From an uncultured bacterium (GTDB lineage: Bacteria > Cyanobacteriota > Vampirovibrionia > Gastranaerophilales > Gastranaerophilaceae): DNA of 64,000 nucleotides. The notes beneath the pieces are model-generated. The model did no database searches and was not told where the DNA came from. It was given only the letters and a program-made list of their open reading frames with translations. The stretch lies in contig CASELF010000075.1 of the NCBI GenBank assembly GCA_949288725.1, forward strand, positions 1 through 64,000. Reading direction: 5' to 3'. Within the stretch, counting starts at the first letter, position 1, and each line of letters opens with the position of its first letter. The position numbers and the translations under genes are program-made. Positions 60,467 to 64,000 of this stretch are shown one piece after another.

Positions 60467-61813
60467 TTAAATTTCTACACCTTGCATCATATTGATTAAT
60501 TGATTAATTGTACCTTCCATAGTAACGCTTTCATCAGTTCTTTGTTGTAGAAAAGCGTTAATTTTAGGCATCATTTCAATTGCGGTATCAAGTTTTGGGT
60601 TAGAACCGGGCTGGTACATACCAACGTCAATCAAGTCTTTGTTTTCCCTGTAAAGTGACATAATTGCTCTTAATTTACCTGCGGCTTTTTTATGTTCAGG
60701 AGAGGCAATAGCACTCATTAAACGGGAAATACTTCCTAAAACATCAATAGCGGGATAGTGGTTTGATTCAGCAACTTTTCTGGATAAGAAAATGTGTCCG
60801 TCAACAATACCACGTACGATATCAACGATAGGGTCAGAAATATCATCACCTTCCATAAGTACGGTGTATAAGGCTGTAATAGAACCTCTTGGGCTGTTTC
60901 CTGCACGTTCTAAAACTTTTTGTAACCAAGAAAATATTGATGGCGGATAACCCTTCATTGTTGGCGGTTCTCCAAGTGATAAGCCTACTTCACGTCCTGC
61001 CATTGCACAACGAGTAACCGTATCTGTCATAAGGAAAACTTTTTTACCTTGATCTCTGAAATATTCACATACTGCCGTTGCAGTAAGTAGTGCTTTTTGT
61101 CTAATCAATGGAGGTTGATCACCTGTTGAACAGACCAAAACTGATTTTGACATACCGTATTCGCCAAGTGAATCTTCTACGAATTCTTTAACTTCACGAC
61201 CACGTTCTCCGATTAGTGCAACTACGTTTACATCAGCATCAGAGTTTCTGGCAATCATACCCAAAAGTGTACTTTTACCGACACCTGACCCCGCAAATAA
61301 CCCCAAACGCTGTCCGCAACCCATTGTCATACAGCCATCTATTGCTCTAACACCTGTTGAAAATTGTTCTGTAATAATTGGTCTTTCAAATGGTCCCGGT
61401 GGAGGTCCTTCAATTTCTTTCCACAATGCGTTTGATGTATCTAATGGTTTTCCGTCAATAGGATTTCCTAAGGGGTCTATTAATCGCCCTAATAAAAAAT
61501 CACCCACAGGAATTGTTATCGGACGTCTTGTTGTTGTTACTAAACTCCCTTGTCCGATGCCATTTCCGTCAAGTAATAATGATAGTTGTGCTACTTCACC
61601 TTTAAATGCTTGAACTTCTGCCGGTTTCAGTTCTCCTGCATAGTTTTCAATGTAACATAAATCACCTATCTTTAATCCCGGTAATTTTACTTCTACAGTT
61701 AGACCTAATAGTTTTGATACAGTTCCTTTAAAGGTGTATAGTTCTGTGTTGGCAAGTTTTTCTTTAACATTTTGTTTTATTATTTCAAGACTATCTTTAT
61801 TAAAATCATCCAT
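60467..61813 (-). CDS. FliI/SctN-type export ATPase
   Basis: 448 residues, the size of flagellar/type III export ATPases. Walker A is LGLFAGSGVGKSTLLGMIA (near residue 165), Walker B KVFLMTDTVTRCAMAGREVGLS. GEPPTMKGYPPSIFSWLQKVLERAGNSPRGSITALYTVL and DGHIFLSRKVAESNHYPAIDVL are FliI hallmarks that separate it from F1 beta and Rho. Such ATPases strip chaperones from substrates at the export gate. No fliH, fliJ or basal-body gene is adjacent; a soluble FlhA C-domain is 1.4 kb away on the other strand. A -35/-10 pair places the transcript start at the ATG. Confidence 0.92.
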   Translation of the reverse strand: MDDFNKDSLEIIKQNVKEKLANTELYTFKGTVSKLLGLTVEVKLPGLKIGDLCYIENYAGELKPAEVQAFKGEVAQLSLLLDGNGIGQGSLVTTTRRPITIPVGDFLLGRLIDPLGNPIDGKPLDTSNALWKEIEGPPPGPFERPIITEQFSTGVRAIDGCMTMGCGQRLGLFAGSGVGKSTLLGMIARNSDADVNVVALIGERGREVKEFVEDSLGEYGMSKSVLVCSTGDQPPLIRQKALLTATAVCEYFRDQGKKVFLMTDTVTRCAMAGREVGLSLGEPPTMKGYPPSIFSWLQKVLERAGNSPRGSITALYTVLMEGDDISDPIVDIVRGIVDGHIFLSRKVAESNHYPAIDVLGSISRLMSAIASPEHKKAAGKLRAIMSLYRENKDLIDVGMYQPGSNPKLDTAIEMMPKINAFLQQRTDESVTMEGTINQLINMMQGVEI

Positions 61814-61819
61814 ACAATT

Positions 61820-61847
61820 ATTATAACAAAATTTTTGACCTTATCAA
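61820..61847 (-). promoter_or_regulatory. Promoter giving a leaderless ATPase transcript
   Basis: On the minus strand: TTGATA (61842-61847), 16-bp spacer ending TGT, TATAAT (61820-61825), then 6 nt to the ATG at 61813. No ribosome binding site. Confidence 0.65.
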
Positions 61848-61950
61848 TTTTATTAAGCAATCACCATTGTAGCAAGTGAGAATTTAATAATCAAAACACT
61901 TTTGCACTATTGGAAATATTTTGGTAAGATTATTAAGGGGATGGAGAAAT

Positions 61951-62301
61951 ATGAATTCTAAAGATTTGCCAAAATGTCCTGTAGAAACAACTCTGAAAAT
62001 GCTTGGTTGTAGATGGAAAGTTCTTATAATAAAAGAACTTCTGTCAGGTACAAAACGTTTTTGCGAACTTAAAAAAGCAGTTGGTGGAATTACACAAAAA
62101 GTTCTGACAACAAAATTAAGGGATATGGAATCTTTAGGTCTGGTAGAAAGAAAAGTTTATGACCAAATTCCGCCCAAGGTTGAATATTCACTAACAGATA
62201 TAGGATATAGCCTGCGAGAGGTTATTGATGCGATGTCTGTTTGGGGTAAAGATTATAAAAAATATGTTAAATTGGTGGAAAAAATGAAAACGAACCAATA
62301 A
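61951..62301 (+). CDS. HxlR-family transcriptional regulator
   Basis: 116 residues. CPVETTLKMLGCRWKVLIIKELLSGTKRFCELKKAVGGITQKVLTTKLRDMESLGLVERKVYDQIPPKVEYSLTDIG spans the HxlR winged helix. The conserved Cys near residue 9 is the redox or thiol sensor in several members. The ATG at 51 of the region (61951) follows GGGGATGGAG; a start ten codons upstream is weaker. Target unknown. Confidence 0.9.
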   Translation: MNSKDLPKCPVETTLKMLGCRWKVLIIKELLSGTKRFCELKKAVGGITQKVLTTKLRDMESLGLVERKVYDQIPPKVEYSLTDIGYSLREVIDAMSVWGKDYKKYVKLVEKMKTNQ

Positions 62302-62316
62302 TTATCAGTTCGTTTT
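62287..62316. terminator. Bidirectional terminator between hxlR-type gene and the 70-residue gene
   Basis: 8-9-bp stem AAAACGAAC / GTTCGTTTT overlapping the HxlR stop codon, with T-runs on both strands. Confidence 0.75.
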
Positions 62317-62347
62317 TCATTTTATAAAATCCAAGATATAAGTCGAA

Positions 62348-62560
62348 TTATTCTGTAAAATCACTTTCTGCGACAACTGTTGGAATTTGTTCTCCATAAC
62401 TGTTTACAGTTCCGTTAGTTTCCTCAACTATATATCTAATGCCTTTTTTGCCTTCGATTGCTTGTTCTGCACAATCCATAGCATCATCCCATTCTTTAAA
62501 TTCACCTATAAGATTTTTAGATAATTCTGATTTGTCAGTTGATGTGTAAACTTGAAACAT
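62348..62560 (-). CDS. Small acidic protein, unknown
   Basis: 70 residues starting MFQVYTSTDKSELSKNLIGEF. Mixed alpha/beta pattern (IRYIVEETNGTVNSYG) with a strongly acidic composition. AAAAAGGAG precedes the ATG. The fold may be a small ferredoxin-like sandwich. No family recognised. Confidence 0.65.
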   Translation of the reverse strand: MFQVYTSTDKSELSKNLIGEFKEWDDAMDCAEQAIEGKKGIRYIVEETNGTVNSYGEQIPTVVAESDFTE

Positions 62561-62611
62561 ATTATATCTCCTTTTTGTCTGTATTATAACATGGAAATTT
62601 ATAAATATCGA

Positions 62612-62640
62612 AAAGCAGTTGAATAATCTTCAACTGCTTT
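62612..62640. terminator. Stem between small minus-strand genes
   Basis: Perfect 12-bp stem AAAGCAGTTGAA / TTCAACTGCTTT with a 5-nt loop, ~28 nt after the stop of the 133-residue gene. The T-tail is weak on both strands. Confidence 0.55.
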
Positions 62641-62667
62641 AAAACTTTTTATATAAATTCTACAAAA

Positions 62668-63069
62668 TTATGCTCTTGCACATTTGTATAATATTGATTT
62701 GAAAAATGGTAATTTTTCATCCAATTTAACATCTGAAATTATTGGGAAGTTTACAATAACTTCGCTGGGATTTTCAACTATGTATTCTGCTACTTCTTCA
62801 TCTGTAACATTAGGTTCATAATCTCCACAGAAATAAAAATCATCATCATCATTTTCTTCTGTGATGTAATTTTCTTCTACAATTTTGCTATCTTCATCTT
62901 CAACAATTTCAAAGTCACCATTATCAACGTGTTTTTCTGTTTTTGCACAAGCATTCAATAATATACGTTTGATGTCTTCTCTTGTCAAATCTTCCTGCTT
63001 GTCTTCAGGTCTGGTACAAAATAATCTTTTAAATTCTTCTGAATTGCGTTTTTTCTTACTTATAATCAT
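62668..63069 (-). CDS. Acidic protein, unknown
   Basis: 133 residues from the ATG at 63069, behind GGTGAGG; an alternative GTG lies five codons upstream. A basic N-terminus (MIISKKKRNSEEFKRLF) contrasts with a long Asp/Glu-rich centre (ENDDDDFYFCGDYEPNVTDEEVAEYI) and a KSILYKCARA tail. Three cysteines. No TM segment. Function unknown. Confidence 0.65.
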   Translation of the reverse strand: MIISKKKRNSEEFKRLFCTRPEDKQEDLTREDIKRILLNACAKTEKHVDNGDFEIVEDEDSKIVEENYITEENDDDDFYFCGDYEPNVTDEEVAEYIVENPSEVIVNFPIISDVKLDEKLPFFKSILYKCARA

Positions 63070-63271
63070 AAAATCCTCACCCACACGATAAGTATATTAT
63101 TTTTTATCAAATTTTACATACTCTATTTGGTTGAGATTTTATAAATAAATTAAGAAACATTAAAAAAGTATATATATTTAATATAACAAAAGTCAATTTT
63201 AAGATGAACAATTTGTTTAAAAATACATAGGGGATATAGATTAGTTAGAAAGAACAGGAGGATTAATTATC

Positions 63272-64000
63272 ATGTCAACTAATGGAGTAAATGCACCGGT
63301 ATTACACAAGGTTAAAGTTTACACAGGTGGGGTAAAAGCACCGTTAAAACCACAAACAAAAGTAATTGAAACACTTGATTTTAGTAAAGTAAAATATGCA
63401 CCACAAGTAGCAGAGGAAGTAGTTGAAGAAACAACTAAAAAACCTGGTTTCTTTGCAAAAATTGGCAGCAAATTGAAGGCAGTAGGCACAAAATTAACAA
63501 AGACTAAAGCTGGAAAATATGGGCTAATTGCCGCAGGAGTAGGCGCATTACTTGTAGGAGCGGGTCTGTTATTGAGTAAATGTTCCGGCAATGATAAAGA
63601 AACAAAACCTGCAGGGACAGATCTGGAAAAACCGGGTGCAACCCAACCAACACCAGTTGTAATTGATCCGACAAATCCTGGTGAAGATGATCCTGATGAT
63701 TATAATCCAGGTGCAAGTGATCCTGGCAAGCCTAATTTAATTCCTGCATTACCTGGCGAAGATGTTGAAGGGGCTTGGGAAAGTGCAGATGGCTATGAAA
63801 TGTTATGTCATGACGCTAGTGGTTTAACTAAAGATATCAAAGGTAAATTGAAAATTATTACTGAAACAGAGATGAATCCTGATGAATTTTCAATAACAGA
63901 CAACACATCAGGTGAGGCACACGAATACAAGTTCAAAAAGATTGGGGTAAATGAAAACGGTCAACCAATATATAAATGTGTATCTATGAACGATTATGAA
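63272..64000 (+). CDS. Membrane-anchored protein with Pro/Asp linker (cut by window edge)
   Basis: The first 243 codons are inside the window and the frame is open at its end. A basic cytoplasmic-type N-terminus (~85 residues, with GSKLKAVGTKLTKTKAGKYG) precedes one TM segment (about 90-108, LIAAGVGALLVGAGLLLSKC). A Pro/Asp/Gly-rich linker (about 125-160) then leads to a domain beginning VEGAWESADGYEMLCHDASG. Lacks a Sec signal peptide, so the TM segment probably serves as the anchor with the C-terminal domain outside. AGGAGG precedes the ATG. No family recognised. Confidence 0.7.
   Translation, partial: MSTNGVNAPVLHKVKVYTGGVKAPLKPQTKVIETLDFSKVKYAPQVAEEVVEETTKKPGFFAKIGSKLKAVGTKLTKTKAGKYGLIAAGVGALLVGAGLLLSKCSGNDKETKPAGTDLEKPGATQPTPVVIDPTNPGEDDPDDYNPGASDPGKPNLIPALPGEDVEGAWESADGYEMLCHDASGLTKDIKGKLKIITETEMNPDEFSITDNTSGEAHEYKFKKIGVNENGQPIYKCVSMNDYE

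Noticed and set aside
57578-61813. Complete type III secretion or flagellar locus
   Set aside because: Only an ATPase and a soluble FlhA-type domain are present; no basal body, switch, rod, hook or needle gene is seen in the window.
1-64000. rRNA or tRNA genes, insertion sequences and prophage
   Set aside because: No tRNA cloverleaf, rRNA stretch, transposase, integrase or phage structural gene was noticed on either strand.

Overview
The window is AT-rich, gene-dense bacterial chromosome. It starts inside a phosphopentomutase gene and ends inside an unidentified membrane-anchored protein. Diderm features include a BamA-type Omp85 protein with three POTRA domains, a Skp/OmpH chaperone, a porin, a 3500-residue autotransporter and a KdsC-like phosphatase. 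A HydF maturase and a ferredoxin point to a fermentative, hydrogen-producing anaerobe. LL-diaminopimelate aminotransferase, the three-POTRA Omp85, PBS-lyase-type HEAT repeats and low GC fit a non-photosynthetic cyanobacterial relative, namely gut Melainabacteria (Vampirovibrionia, Gastranaerophilales). This placement is inference; no rRNA or tRNA gene was seen.

Layout. 1-9.5 kb: deoB (cut), a small secreted protein, pckA, a 660-bp gap rich in inverted repeats, a Cys-rich small protein, hpf, a PlsC-like acyltransferase, hydF, rpsO, a 58-residue ferredoxin and an orphan GAF histidine kinase. 9.8-12.9 kb: a HEAT-repeat protein, then a soluble histidine kinase overlapping a REC / degenerate GGDEF / REC protein. 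12.9-15.8 kb: a compact cobalamin-riboswitch-like leader ahead of three unidentified genes. 15.8-36.4 kb: dapL, a uridine-kinase-like gene, the giant autotransporter, ppdK, a TM protein, and kdsC-TPR-lysC. 36.4-50 kb: a histidine kinase, gpmI, a SNF2 ATPase, a HAD protein divergent from an XRE regulator, coaD, a coiled-coil protein, priA, an AbrB-like mini-gene, ogt, an SGNH hydrolase and a multi-TM protein. 50-64 kb: a 28-codon Met-rich ORF, a DUF2513-like protein, an HD-GYP-like protein, panE, rsmI, then bamA-skp-udp and a gene encoding a soluble FlhA/SctV C-terminal domain. Facing these are a porin and a FliI/SctN-like ATPase, followed by an HxlR regulator and small genes.

How the genes fit together. 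PckA, PpdK and GpmI form a reversible phosphoenolpyruvate node. LysC and DapL belong to the diaminopimelate/lysine route, DeoB and Udp to nucleoside salvage, PanE and CoaD to coenzyme A synthesis, and BamA and Skp to outer-membrane assembly, presumably serving the autotransporter and porin.

The strongest leads are four. First, the cobalamin-riboswitch-like leader contains a terminator hairpin that also hides the ribosome binding site of an unidentified operon. Second, a TM-less FlhA C-domain is fused to a DUF4177-like domain and lies near a FliI-like ATPase. Third, several genes appear to be transcribed without a leader. Fourth, the autotransporter has a two-scale repeat architecture.
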